Below are positions 10,030 through 21,783 of a stretch of DNA of 64,000 bases, one piece after another (position 1 is the first letter of the stretch; each line of letters starts with the position of its first letter). The stretch comes from Pyronema omphalodes (taxonomy: Eukaryota; Ascomycota; Pezizomycetes; Pezizales; Pyronemataceae): contig JAJJXM010000007.1 in assembly GCA_024516155.1 (NCBI GenBank), positions 682,001-746,000 on the forward strand. The letters run 5' to 3'. The position numbers and the translations under genes are program-made. A model generated the notes under the pieces. It did no database searches and had not been told where the DNA came from. It was given only the letters and a program-made list of their open reading frames with translations.

Positions 10030-11989
10030 TATTAGAGATGGATTCGAGCTACCGCGTGTCGATGAGGTAGAGTGGAGTTCGAAGTGGTGATGATGGAGGT
10101 ATCGGGGTTGGGTTGATGCTGGATGCTCTTTGGAGGTGTCTGGAACTCGCTGAGTTCACGCCAAACACGCTAGCTGAATTAGGCTGCCTCACCGTCTGTC
10201 ACTCGTTTCCACCTTGTTTGGTAGATGTTTCGATTGCCTTGCTGGTCTCGTGACATGCATTATGCTCGCGTGTTTAATCATCGCAGCTAATGCATAAATG
10301 GAAAAGCTCATACTAGATTTCCCACCTCGGTGCATTCGATTTCCATCCCAGAAAAATGGCCCCTGCTCTCCGCGGGAGACTTTAAGCAGGGAGTCCGTGT
10401 GGTCGTCGGTGGAGCTGCTGCGGGGAGGACAACGCAGGGCCAAAACATAAAAGGCTTCGCTTCATGCATGTGCCAGCCTACAGCTAGCCCTGTTGCCCCA
10501 GCAACGTTCAAGCCCCTCCAAAACCACGGCCACGGCTGCTGCAGGAACATGCCATTTGAGTTGCTTCTGATGCTGATGTTTCCAAGGGATCTTCATAGAC
10601 AAATCCACTCCTTAAAAAAAAATTGATTGCGAGCTTCATTGAAGCGGTCGTTGCTACCACTCTCAACGGGATCGACTGTCCGATGTTTCTGAAGATATCT
10701 GAGCGCAAACGGCGTGAACAACGCTCCAGCACCCGGATGGACCCTCCAGAAGCGGCGAGTGGATTGCTGTGCTGTCTTGCATAGTTTTATATACGAGTTG
10801 GACAGTTGTCACCAAAAGTTTGAAGTTACGCGGGGGTTTCTTTCTTCCGGCTTTACATAAGAGAATTCTCGATGTTGCTGTCACCAATTTTGGGTATCGG
10901 AGATTTTTGTGCTGCTTTTGGGTTAGAAAACACGAGGCAATCAATTGGCAATATCAAAGCCATGGAATTGTAAACGAGGGCTCTAGCTTTCCATTTAAAC
11001 AAATATGTTTGGCAATCTGTCAACAGGGAAATTTCTCTCTATTTGGTGGAGTCTGGAGAGCCACCGCGACTCAGGTGCTGTCATCATTGCCCTCTCCCGT
11101 GGTACCACCACTTAAACTGAATCAAGTGCAGTTCCAACGCATGTCTGTAAATGCAACGAAAAGCGAAAATGATAAGCGAGTATGGATTGGCTGTGTTGGT
11201 GGGGGCCGGCGTGAATTTGATTTTTGTCGTTGTTTTTTTGCAATTGGGTTGGCAATAGTTGAACAACGCCAGCGTTTAGCAATGGAGAGATGACGGTCAT
11301 ATTTTGTTAATACGCCCCAAATTGCGTGTTTTTGTTTATTCGCAACGGGAACGCAATTGTCTGTGTGGCACATGTTTGCTGCTATTTTGTTCTTGTGAGG
11401 CAGTTTCGGTTGTTGTTTCGGAGGCGTTCGAAGCTTATTGCGTTCACGTTATCCCCCACACAGCTCTACAGGCGGGAGGACTCGTACTTGTATACTGTAG
11501 CTCTGGTTTGTATGTGATTGTAGCTGGGCGGGAGAGTAAATAGAATTATACATGAAGTTTAGCTGGAATGGCAGTAGCTGACTGCTCCGACAGCTGCAAG
11601 AAAGAGGCCAGCAGCTGCTACTAACTGATCCCTCGCAGTGGGACCGTTGCATCCGCTGCATCTCATCAAGCTAGCTATTTATCGCCATCTTTCACATGCA
11701 TCATCTCCCCATCGTTTGCGTGAGTGAATGTTCCCAATTCGTTGAATTCATATCCCCATCCTTTCCTTTGCAATAAATATATTCCCAATCATTTAAATCC
11801 ATATTCAAATCCTTAATTGCTATCTCATCGCAAGGGCAAAAGATAGAATAGACCTCTACTAAGCTATTTACATCCAAAAATATCACATGCCATGTACCGC
11901 AAATAATTCAAGACTCTACTCTCCGCTGGATCCGAACACTCGTCCTTTCGACGTTCTGAGCCCCTTCGAGAAATAATAGTTCTAAACTG

Positions 11990-12410
11990 CCATTCCCTTG
12001 TTCCCTGAGAGGCAGTAATCATTTCCTTTTTAGAAAAAATATCCTTTCTTTGGGAAGCAGCAGTCCTTTCCTTTTACAGTAACAACCCATCCACCTACCT
12101 ATCTTTGCTTCTAACAGCCCATTGCTTCTCTAGCAGTCCATTCCCTTGGAACCGCCTATTCTTTCTTTGCTTCTAGCAACCCAATTCCCTCGAGATTGCC
12201 ATCTATCTTTACTTTCTAAAACATCCCAATCCCTTGAGATAATCTATTCTTTCTTTACTTTTGCACAGCCCATTCCCTTCGAAATCACCTCTTTTTTGCT
12301 TTTAGCAGTCCATTCCATTGAGATCACCTATTCTTTTTCTCTTCTTTGCCTTCAAACAGCCCATCCCTCAAAATCACTCTCAGCTTCACCGTTCCTTTCC
12401 CTCGAAAGCT
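11990..12410. repeat. Degenerate tandem repeat, unit about 45-50 bp
   Basis: A recurring theme, CCCATTCCCTTGAGATCACC followed by TATTCTTTCTTTGCTTCTAGCAG, appears about seven times with much divergence. It lies 0.7-1.1 kb upstream of the RhoGAP start. Each unit includes a pyrimidine tract followed by an AG, which resembles a 3' splice site. Confidence 0.7.
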
Positions 12411-12634
12411 AGTCAACACCAAAAAGAGAGCTCCCCCTAAGCTACATCTCATCTAGCAACAGCTCTAACATCACCTCCCCATTCTCCTTCCAACATAGCT
12501 GTTTGTAGCTCGTCTGATCCAGGCACCGTCTCCCCCCCGGGCCCTACACTGTCCTCCTCGACAAATTCACACACCGTCCTCCATCTCCACTGCCCCCTCG
12601 GCTCCCCATTCCACCTTGCCCTTCTAACCCTCTC

Positions 12635-12735
12635 CCGTCCCCCTTCCCTCACCAGAACGTCCCTCCCTCGCGATCCGCACCCTTCCGTCCCCCTTCCCTC
12701 GCCAGAACGTCCCTCGCGATCCGCACCCTCCCGTC
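12635..12735. repeat. Short C-rich tandem duplication
   Basis: Two copies of a roughly 48-bp unit (CGTCCCCCTTCCCTC..CCAGAACGTCCCTC..CGCGATCCGCACCC) lie head to tail, about 360 bp before the RhoGAP start codon. Confidence 0.75.
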
Positions 12736-13092
12736 CACCACTCTGTCTCAAATTCGTCGAAATACTTCCCAACTCTGCCAGTCCATCCGGTCTCTCTCAC
12801 GATTATCTCACTCTATTTCTCCGCAGCAACTGTGTTCCGCCGATTCGAATCCCAGATCCGCCCAGACTGACTAGTCAGGTACCCGCCAGGAACAGCTCTC
12901 CAACTGCAAGGGGTGTAGGAAGGAAGGAGGGGTTACAAACCAACTGCTTCCAACCAACGAAACGAAAATCCCCAATCATAATCCGCAACGTCACGAAGGG
13001 CTAGAACCTATACAATTATTGGGTGCCGATACGCGGTGTAGTAACCAGCGCACGACGACTGGAATTATCGACCCCATCCTGTCGCTAGCACG

Positions 13093-16000
13093 ATGGGTAA
13101 GAAGGATAACCTAGCCGCCTCGTCCTCACAGTCCAACACCGGTTCCTCGACCTCAAGCAGCAGCAAAAAATCCAACAGCAGCGGCTCGTGCATGCGGTCC
13201 TCTACAAATGACGAGCGCCCGCAGACAGCGTCTACAAAGTTAAGGGGATCCCAAGACGACCTTCACAAGAACACCGAAGCGCGACCTGCGCTACCTCCTC
13301 TAAAGGACCCTGCGCAGCAGCAGGAGAGGATTCCCGTACCGACCCACGCAATGTCTTCTAAAGCTCCAGAACAAACAGCAAGTTTCTCGTTTCCCCGGAT
13401 GGACAATTCTTCGGCTTCCCTGATTGCGGTATTAACACAACCAAAGGAGAAAGCAAAACGTGTTAAGGGAATGCCGAAAACAGCTCAGAGCTCGCGCACA
13501 CCTAATACAGTTTCGCCTCCACTAGGAAACGGACCCCCTTCGAGCTCCCACGGACGACACAAAGGAACGCCGTCATCTCCAGCAAATGAATACGCACCTG
13601 GATTACCTCAGCAATACGGACGACCAGGTGGACCACGACGAACATCTTCGCAGGACGGCAATTTTTTGATAAAGGGTGTGAAGAAGGGTAAGGATACCGT
13701 ACAGGCCGGAGGAATGAAGGCTGTTGGATTTTTGGACAAAGTTGGGCATGTCGCCTGGGACAAGCTCAAGAGCCCGGTTCGGCTACCAAAACATGCCTAT
13801 GGACGCTCAATTTCACCACAATGCAAAAAGGATCTTGATCAGTACCGGGACACCAGCAAAGATATTGAAGTTTTTGGAATGTCAATCAAGGAGGCAGTTT
13901 TAAAGACAAGAATTGTGAACGAAAGGAAAATGCCAGGCGATGCGACGTTCTGGATGCCCGCAATCGCCTATCGCAGTCTTCAGTACGTGGTCACGGGAGG
14001 TGTTACTTTAGGAGCTAAGCTAACGCTCGCAGGTACCTTAACGTTTATGGTCCGCCAGAAACTGGTATTTACCGAATACCAGGTAGTACATCTGTCGTTG
14101 ACGAGCTCCGCGCAACGTTTAAAATTCACCACGATGTCGATCTTTTCGAAAACCCGCCCGACGATATTCATACAGTCTCTTCTCTTCTAAAAGCATGGTT
14201 TCGATCTTGTAAAATGCCCCGCATCCTTCTTCTTGGAAGGGGCGGACTCTGACGATTCCATCTCCAAAATAGTGCCGGATGCAGTTTTACCACAAGATGT
14301 TCAGAAGCGAATTTACGAAAAGTGCAAAGACATGACGGAAGCAATCCATCCCCCGCAGCCTTTCATTGAGGAGCTGTCAATGTTGCCGCCATATGTGGGT
14401 TGCATTCTATTTACTGTTTACATGAAACGGGTGTGCTGACGTAAGAACGTATCAGAATTATTACCTGTTAAACCACTTGTTCAACCACCTAAGCAGCGTA
14501 GCCTTGGCATCGGACGTAAACAAAATGAACATTTCGAATTTGGGAATGATTTTCTGCTCGACTCTACGTATTGATCGGTTCTGCTTTAACTGGCTGGTAA
14601 ACAGCTGGGCAGAGTGTTGGGCGGGATGTCAAACGGAAGAGGAGGAGTACGCTTTGTTAATGCAATCGATGCAAACGATACAGATACAAACGATACCCTT
14701 GCAAGTACCGCCATCAACTGCGTCGTCGGAAAACAAACCAGAATCCATTGATTCCAGAATGGGTAGACCTTTGGAACCTGGTGATAGTGCTTCAAACCGC
14801 TGGCCCTCGACATCTAGTCGTGAGAAACCGACTTTATCGAGAACTGGCAGTAAAGCGAGCTCCGAGAAGGACTTGGATGAAGACCCAGCTCGCGCGATTG
14901 AGAAGGCACGTGAGAAGGAGGCCGAGAAGGAACGAAAACGCCAGAAGGAGCTTGCAAAGAAGGAGAAGAAGGAGGCAAAGAAGCGTGAAAAGCAGATTAA
15001 GCGTGAGTTTGAAACTGAACTTGAGCGTGAGTTGGAGCGAGAACTCGAAAGAGAACTTGAAATGGAATTACAACGTAGCGAGGGGTCTTCAAGGACAACG
15101 CCTCCTATGGAAATTTCACGACCAACGGAGCAGCGCCCCATGGACCAGCGTCCTAGGGTGGATACACGTATGGCGCCTGATCGTTCTGTATCTCCGCGTC
15201 CTCCTATGGATCGTTCGCCAATGGATTACGGTCCTGCAAGCCGCTCTGTTTCGCCTCGCCCGCCCATGGACCGCTCAATGCCCGCCAGTCGCTCAGTATC
15301 ACCACACCCACCAATGGATCGCAACGGCCCAATGAACCGCAATGGTCCTCCTCAAAGTCGGTCTGTTTCGCCTCAGCCTCCGATGAACCGCACAGGCCCT
15401 GCCGGAAGCCGCTCTGTTTCGCCCCACCCCAACATGGACCGCTCAGGTCCTACAAGTCGCTCAGTTTCACCACGCCCTCCCACCGACCGCTCGGTTTCCC
15501 CGAGACCCCCTATGGATCGGTCGGCATCTGGAAGTCGTTCGGTTTCCCCACACCCTTCTATGGATCGCTCGGTGTCACCGCGCCCCCCTATGGACCGTTC
15601 GCTAACCCCAAGATCTCCAATGGACCCATACCCCGTATCTCCAATGGATCATCAGCCCATGGATATGCTGCGTTCACCGATGGATATGCGGTCTCCTATG
15701 GATATGTTGTCTCCTATGGGCCAGCGCAATGGGTATGACCAGCGCTCTCCTATGGAGCCAAGATCTCCTATGGAAATGCTTTCTCCTATGGACCAGCGTC
15801 ATATTGAGAGAGGTATTGAGCGTTCTCAAACTGAGCCGCGCCCTTCATTGGAGCAGCGGCCTTCGTTTGAACGTCCTATGTTGGACAAGAGCAGTACCTG
15901 GGACCAGCAGAACACTTCCATGGAGTACCAGCGTCCTGCAAGGGATTACCAGCGCCCATCAATGGAGCAAACCCGTCCTTCCATGGAATATCAACGACCA

Positions 16001-16891
16001 TCAATGGAGTACCAGCAGCGACCATCATTGGAGCAGCGCGTGCCCTCCGACAATCGCCTACCGCCCCTGCAAGCACCCGAGCGAGTTTCTCTCGAGCGTC
16101 AGCCCCCTGTCCTCGAGCAGCCCCGCCTCTCTACTGACGCTCCCCGACCTCGTACCTCTGCCGAGATGCGACCCAAAGGCTTCATTGCAGACTCTCGACC
16201 CAAGGGATTTATTGAGTTATCTCGTCCCGAAGAAATCGAAGAAATCAAAGAATCCTTTGCCCCTAAAGAATCCAAAGAACCCGCACGCACTACCAGTGTC
16301 CTTGAAACCTCTCGTCGTCGTGCAACAATGGAGTCTGGTCGTCCTCAAGGCGTCGTTGAGTCCCGCCTTAAGGCTCTTGAAATTGTTTCCCGTGGCCCTG
16401 AAAACATTCCTAAGACTGTTGTTGAGCGTCCTAAGGGAATGGTTGCTAGCCGCCTTACTGTCTTGGAGTCTCTTCCTAAGACTGCGGAATCACTAACCAA
16501 AGCCCCTGGAGAGAGGCCAAGGGGTATGATTGAGCCCCGTCCCAAGGGTCTCATGGAGCGTCCTCGTGGTATTATGGACCCTAGACCAAAGATTGTTGAT
16601 GTTCCTCAAACTCCTGTTGAGCCAATCGGTAACCCGATGGATAACCTAACCAGCCAATCCGTTGATGTTCCACCCACTATCATTGAATCTGATATTCCCA
16701 GCCCAAAGAGAAGGCATGCCTTATCGGTCTCGAGTGATGAGGGTGATCATGATAGGTATAGTACTTATGTGGAAGTTAACGGATCGCCGAGGGAATCTTT
16801 TGATGGCACTGGTACAGTGGTAACTATGATGACTGCAAGAGCTGTTGCAATTTCGTCAGTTGGAAGAGGATCTCAGGGAAACAATATGTGA
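13093..16891 (+). CDS. RhoGAP-domain protein with Ser-Pro/PMD repeat tail
   Basis: A GTPase-activating protein for a Rho-family GTPase (which one is unknown). Four exons (13093-13982, 14033-14208, 14273-14394, 14456-16891) give 1,207 residues. The N-terminal 180 residues are Ser/Pro-rich and disordered. A basic segment with VKKGKDTVQAGGMKAVGFLDK precedes the RhoGAP domain (about 255-450), which shows FGMSIKEAV, MPAIAYRSLQYL, the arginine finger in GIYRIPGS (Arg311), SLLKAWFRSLPDAVLP, MLPPYNYYLLNHLF, NKMNISNLGMIFC and a Trp/Cys-rich end with WAECWAGC. After it come a Lys/Glu coiled-coil region ending in LERELERELERELEMELQ and a long repetitive tail with nine SVSP[RHQ]P units and many PMD motifs. 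The PMD and SVSP arrays are likely phosphorylation- or adaptor-binding segments, which is inference. The reading frame stays open across all repeats, so the tail appears functional. Confidence 0.9.
15179..15720 (+). repeat. Coding minisatellite: SVSPxPPMDRS and SPMD units
   Basis: Within the last RhoGAP exon, a roughly 30-48 nt unit encoding Ser-Val-Ser-Pro-Arg/His-Pro-Pro-Met-Asp-Arg recurs nine times, followed by shorter Ser-Pro-Met-Asp units. Synonymous differences between copies and the intact frame point to selection on the protein pattern. Confidence 0.9.
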
Positions 16892-17834
16892 TATGATTGA
16901 TGAGTGATGAAAAACAGATTTGAATATCGAGAAGAAGCGGCATTTGCATATTTTTTTTGTTGCATATTTGCATTACTCCAGGCGCTGCTTTTTGTTTCTT
17001 TTTTTTTTCTTTTTTCCTTTTACTTTTTTTTATTCTATTTTATTTTCCACCGCAGGTCGGGGGGCGGGAGTGGGAGTGGGATTGGGAGTGGGGGTTGGAG
17101 TTGGAGTTGGAGCATTTGGCGAATGGTGATTGGCGATTGGTGGTTAGTGACTGGAAATAGGCGGTTGGAAGTTTATTTGGGGAATCGGAATCAAGCCGAT
17201 AATTACTTTATTATTATTATTATTATTATTATTTTCGTTTTTTTTTTTCTCTTTGTTTTACTTATTATTATTTACCACTACTACCACTATTACAACTACT
17301 ACTCATAGATAACAGAGGCTAAGCATATTTGTTGTTTTGTTTGTTTTTTGTTATTTTTTTGTCTGTTTGTGTGTTTTTTTTTCATTTTGGTTTTTTGGGA
17401 AAGGAAAGGGGGTTGGCAAGATTGCAATTTTTTTTTGTTTTTTTTAATTTCTTTTTTTTTCTGGTTCTTGTTGTCGTTGTCGTTCGTTGCCTGTTGCTTG
17501 CTTGTTTGTTTGTTGCTGTTGCTGCTGCTCGTTGTTGTTGCTGCTGCTGTTGCTTGTTGTTATTGCTTTGTTCGTTGTTCGTTGTTCGTTGCGTGTAAAG
17601 TTAGTTCTTTTTGACTTGGTCGTTTTGATAGCGTGCATTGCATTGATTTATATATATTTGGGAAAGCGAGTTCTTTTTTTTTCGATCTTTTTTTTTTTGG
17701 CTTTTTTTGGCTTTTGCTGCTGTTGTTGTTGTTGTTGATGTTGTAGCTGTGGCTGTGTGTTTTTTTTCTGTGGTTTCTTTTTTTTTCTTTTTTTTTAGCT
17801 TTTAGCTTTTATATCTTGAATCTTGAATCTTGAA

Positions 17835-18025
17835 TTTTTTGAGGTTGATTTTGAGGTTGATTTTGAGGTTGATTTTGAGGTTGATTTTGAGGTTGATTTT
17901 GAGGATGAGGATGAGGTTGAGGTTGAGGTTGAGGTTGATTTTGAGGTTGAGGTTGAGGTTGATTTTGAGGCTTGAAGTTTGAGGTTGAGGTTGAGGCTTG
18001 AGGCTTGAGGCTTGAGGCTTGAAGT
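17835..18025. repeat. 12-bp minisatellite TTTTGAGGTTGA and variants
   Basis: Five or more exact units of TTTTGAGGTTGA are followed by shorter GAGGTT, GAGGAT and GAGGCTT variants, then a (GCT)n run near 18034-18052. The array is purely G/T/A on this strand. Confidence 0.9.
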
Positions 18026-18210
18026 TTTGTCGTTGCTGCTGCTGCTGCTGCTGCTTAGTTATTTCGTTATTGCCTGGAGTTATTACTGTTACTACTGTTA
18101 TTACTGTTACTGTTACTGCTGGTGATACTGCTAGTGATAATGCTACTGCTACTGCTTAATTATTCTATTGTTCCGATATTTCGTAGTCCATTATTCCGAT
18201 ATTCCGTTAT

Positions 18211-18345
18211 TTCGTAGTCCGATATTTCGTAGTCTGATATTTCGTAGTCTGATATTTCGTAGTCTGATATTTCGTAGTCTGTAGTCCGTAGTCCGTGGAG
18301 TGGTTGATATCCTGTTGATATCATGTTGATATCCTGTTGATATTC
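18211..18345. repeat. Two adjacent 15-bp minisatellites
   Basis: TTCGTAGTCTGATAT repeats about five times, then a different 15-bp unit, TGTTGATATCCTGTTGATAT-type, repeats about four times with single-base variants. Confidence 0.9.
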
Positions 18346-18561
18346 TGTTCTGCTCCGTTCTGTTATATCAAATTTGCATAGGTATTTGATTCTAGGTCTA
18401 CTTGATTTATTTGATTGCATTTGATTGCATTTGATTGCACTTAATTTACTTGATCCATTTTTTGCATTTGATTGCATTTGATTGGCTATTTATGTAGTTT
18501 GTTTTTGTTGTTTTGTTTTTGTGGATTTTGTGTAGTTGGATTATTATTCTTTTTGTTGTAA

Positions 18562-19015
18562 CTCCTCTCCCCTCTCTCTCTCTTCTAGAGGAAAGAGGAG
18601 AGAGGAGGAGAGGAGAGAGGAGGAGCAGAGAGGAGGGGTGAGAGAGGAGAGAGGAGAAAGCGGAGAGAGGAGAGAGGAGAGAGAGGAGGACGAGAGGAGA
18701 AGGAGAGAGGAGGAGAGGAGCGGGGAGAGAGGAGAGAGGAGAGAGGAGCAGGAGAGAAGGAGAGAGGAGAGGGGAGAGAGGGGAGAGAGCGGAAGGCGAG
18801 AGGGGAGGAGAAGGAGAGAGGAGGTGAGAGGAGAGCGGAGCGGAAGGCGAGGCGAGAGAGGAGGCGGAGCGGAGAGAGTCAGGAGGAGAGAGGGAGGAGG
18901 AGAGGAGAGAGAGATCTTCTCTCTTCCTCTGTCTCTTATCTCTCTTCTTCTCTCTTATCCTTCTTCTTCGTATCTTCTTTTCTCTTCTCTCTTCTCTCTC
19001 TTCTCTTCCCTCTTG
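18562..19015. repeat. Polypurine block flanked by polypyrimidine tracts
   Basis: About 25 pyrimidines (18562-18586) are followed by about 330 bases that are almost only G and A (18587-18914, with scattered C and an occasional T), then by about 100 bases that are almost only C and T (18915-19015). The junctions TCTTCTAGAGGA and GAGAGATCTTCTC are local palindromes, so the strand can fold back or form triplex DNA. Confidence 0.9.
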
Positions 19016-20272
19016 TGATACCATCCACCCCTACTCCAAGTTATAAACCTATGTACCCGAGTTATTATTGTTTTAGTTTTAAATTTAGTTTTTTTTCGGG
19101 TTTTTATTCAGTTGAAGTTTCTGATTTGATAGGAAGCTGTTATTTTGGTGGATAGAGATAGAAATAGAAATAGGAGAGAGGTGGGGGGGTGGGGGGTGGG
19201 GGTTGGGGGTTTGATTATTTTTATTTCTTATTGGTGTCTTCTATCTTCATCTTCATTATTATCATTTAGATAAAGTGTCGATTTATTATTTATTATATAT
19301 ATATGTCGATTACTTAGTTTATTTAGTTTATTTAGTTTCGTCATTCAGTTTAATTTTATTTATTCCCAACCCCTAGCTAGGTTATTTATTCCCAATCCAT
19401 AGGTTATCCATAAATTATTTTTTATATCATCATATCAGGCACGAGTATTGTATCTTATTTACCTCGTATGAAGTTACCTTAAGGTACATGTATGATCATT
19501 GATGTGTGTAACTCTGGTCGGATGGGATATGCGCGATCGAATTTCGTTACGGGAATGGTACATAAAAAACGGCACCAATCCAAGCCGACGCCGACGCCAA
19601 CGCCGACGCCAACGCCGTGGCTGTGGCGCTGCACATTATCCGAAGCCTTGAAGCCTTGAAGCCTTGAGCTTTAAGACGACGACGGGTGCGTTTTGATACA
19701 CTGTAAATGCGCATGAGATACAAAAGATGAAAGATGAAAGATGAAAGATAGTATGATTGATTGGGCATTGTGGGGATTGGTATACGGAAGATATTATTAC
19801 ATAGCGGAATTTGGGGGAATTGTTGATTTGGATTAAATACGAAGCTGAAGCTGAGGCCGAAGTTAAAAATACCCCCCCCTCCCCCTCCCCTCCCCTCCCC
19901 TCCCCTCCCCAATGCGTTTGTAATCGATATCTCTTTTTGCTATGGGTGCCATTGGGTGGTTAGTTTCCTTATAAATCCGCATGGCGCAAGGAATTTCGCA
20001 CGAAAGAAAGCTCTTCCCTTCGGTTCGGCAAGGTGTTCCGTTACCGTAGTTGGTCAATGGTGTAGATCCGACCAGGCTATGGCTCCATCGGTGGGGTTCC
20101 AATTGCAGTTCCATAAGTTCCATAGATTCCTTAAGTTCCTTACGTTCCCTACGTTCGCACTTTCTCCCCCGCGTTTTTCATCCGACAACCGCGCCATAAG
20201 TATCCCCACCATCGCAAGCCATCACCGCGGTATACTCAGCGCCTCCAAAAAAACGTCTCCCGAACAGCAATA

Positions 20273-21783
20273 ATGTCCTTCCCTCCTCCTCCTACTGATG
20301 CCATTGGTAAGTATATCTTTTTTTTTATCCGGAATTAAAAGGAATTGACAGGAAGAAAAACTAACTTTTCTGCTGCGATGTAGATTGGTCCAATGTTGGA
20401 TTCAAGGTCCGTCCTGGTTAGTCACTCCGCGAAACGAATTATTCCCACGCGTGTTTTCCCTCTCCTCCCACCTTTCCACCTCCGTTCACCATCTCACCAA
20501 AACGCAACCCCTCCGAACTAACCCCACCTCCTTACAGTAAACGGCCATGTCTCCTGCACCTACACCCTCTCCTCCGGGCAATGGACCGAGCCGGAATTCG
20601 TGACCGACCCCTTCCTCCGCATCCACGCGATGGCCCCGGGTCTCAACTACGGCCAACAATGTTACGAAGGTCTCAAGGCACTCCGTAACCCCGACGACAA
20701 GAGCATCCATATCTTCCGTCCCGATGCAAATGCTAGACGTATGCAGTACTCTGCTAAGTTTGTGGCAATGCCCGAGCTTCCCGTGGAGACCTTCGAGAAG
20801 GCGGTGAACCTTGCTGTGGCCAGAAATGCAGAGTTTGTCCCGCCTCATGCTAGTGGTGCTAGCATGTACATTAGACCTCTTATGTTTGGTTCTTCTGCGC
20901 AGTTGGGTTTGAACCCGCCGGAGGAATATACTTTCTTGGTAAGAGGACCTTTGGGGGGTGGTGGGGGTGGCGGGGTAGTGGGGGTGGAGTAGTGGGGTTG
21001 ATGATAGGAATGTCATGATATCAAGAACCAAAGTTAACAACAACACCAGGTCTTCGTTCTCCCCACCGGAGTCTACCACGGAGTCCACCCGGTCGATTGT
21101 TTAGTCCTCGAAGATTTCGACCGAGCAGCGCCCCACGGAACCGGATCGGCCAAAGTCGGCGGCAACTACGCCCCCGTGTTAATCCACAGCGAAGCAGCGC
21201 GTGCCGCCGGATATGGCATTACGCTCCACCTCGATTCCAAAGAACGGAAATACGTTGACGAATTCTCGACCTCTGGATTCTTGGCAATTAAATACGGCAA
21301 GCAACCAGGTGAAAAAACTAAGCTGATTGCAGCGGATTCAAACAATGTTATCAAGTCGATTACTTCCAACTCTGTTCAGCAGATCGCAAGGGATCTTGGT
21401 TGGGAGGTAGAGGTTAGACAGATTGAGTTTGAGAAGGAGATTATGGATTTTGATGAGGTTATGGCGGCGGGTACTGCTGCCGCTTTGGTCCCCATTAAGA
21501 GTATCACTAGAAAGTCGACTGGTACTGAGGTTAGGTTTGCGTATGGTGATAATAACCCGTAAGTCGTCCTTTTTCATTTTTTCCTTTTGGGTTTTGGGTT
21601 TTCCGTCTTGGGATTGGAAGGATTGGAGGGTGCGGAGAGAAACGGATGGAAATGAAGATTGAGGAACAACGGCTAATATTTAACAGTGAGGGAGTCATGA
21701 AGCTTCTTACCGCTCTTAAGGGTATCCAATCCGGTGTCAACGAGGACAAGCACAACTGGCGTAAGCAGGTTGTTGAGGCTTAA
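20273..21783 (+). CDS. Branched-chain amino-acid aminotransferase
   Basis: A PLP-dependent class IV aminotransferase that interconverts Leu/Ile/Val and their 2-oxo acids with glutamate/2-oxoglutarate. Five exons (20273-20306, 20384-20416, 20538-20938, 21050-21558, 21687-21783) give 357 residues. Visible landmarks are FLRIHAMAPGLNYGQQCYEGLKA, IFRPDANARRM, YIRPLMFGSSAQLG, LPTGVY, and the PLP-lysine context GSAKVGGNYAPV (Lys191), then EFSTSGFLAIK and MAAGTAAALVPI. The N-terminus is short and lacks a mitochondrial presequence, so a cytosolic or secondary-metabolism paralogue (BAT2/TOXF type) is likely; this is inference. Two very short 5' exons (34 and 33 nt) were placed because they restore the conserved DWSNVGFKV start. 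No Leu3- or Gcn4-type site is obvious upstream. Confidence 0.93.

Larger units (their letters stand above)
10030..13092. other. Long intergenic region between pup1 and the RhoGAP gene
   Basis: These 3.06 kb contain divergent promoters: pup1 leaves to the left, the RhoGAP gene to the right. I find no convincing coding frame; the longest, 10769-11293, has no recognisable content. The right third is C/T-rich, repetitive, and probably a long 5' leader or promoter of the RhoGAP gene. Confidence 0.55.
16892..20272. other. Low-complexity intergenic block
   Basis: It starts with a T-rich stretch (16950-17820, probably the RhoGAP 3' UTR and beyond), continues with minisatellites and a polypurine block, and ends with the promoter side of the aminotransferase gene. 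Open frames here are products of skewed composition. A run of CCCCT repeats sits near 19870-19910. No gene is supported. Confidence 0.7.

Noticed and set aside
12449..12772. A 107-codon Gly/Arg/Glu-rich minus-strand frame
   Set aside because: It covers the short C-rich duplication; the content is low complexity and antisense to the probable RhoGAP leader.
14629..15141. A 170-codon minus-strand Ser/Arg-rich frame
   Set aside because: It is antisense to the coiled-coil part of the RhoGAP protein; the GAG/AAG codons give Ser/Phe/Leu runs on the other strand.
18446..19024. Long frames on both strands (192 and 160 codons)
   Set aside because: They lie entirely in the GA/CT block; Arg-Glu and Ser-Leu runs are composition artefacts.
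20486..21088. A 200-codon frame antisense to the aminotransferase
   Set aside because: It overlaps conserved exon 3 and the introns on the opposite strand and has no recognisable content.
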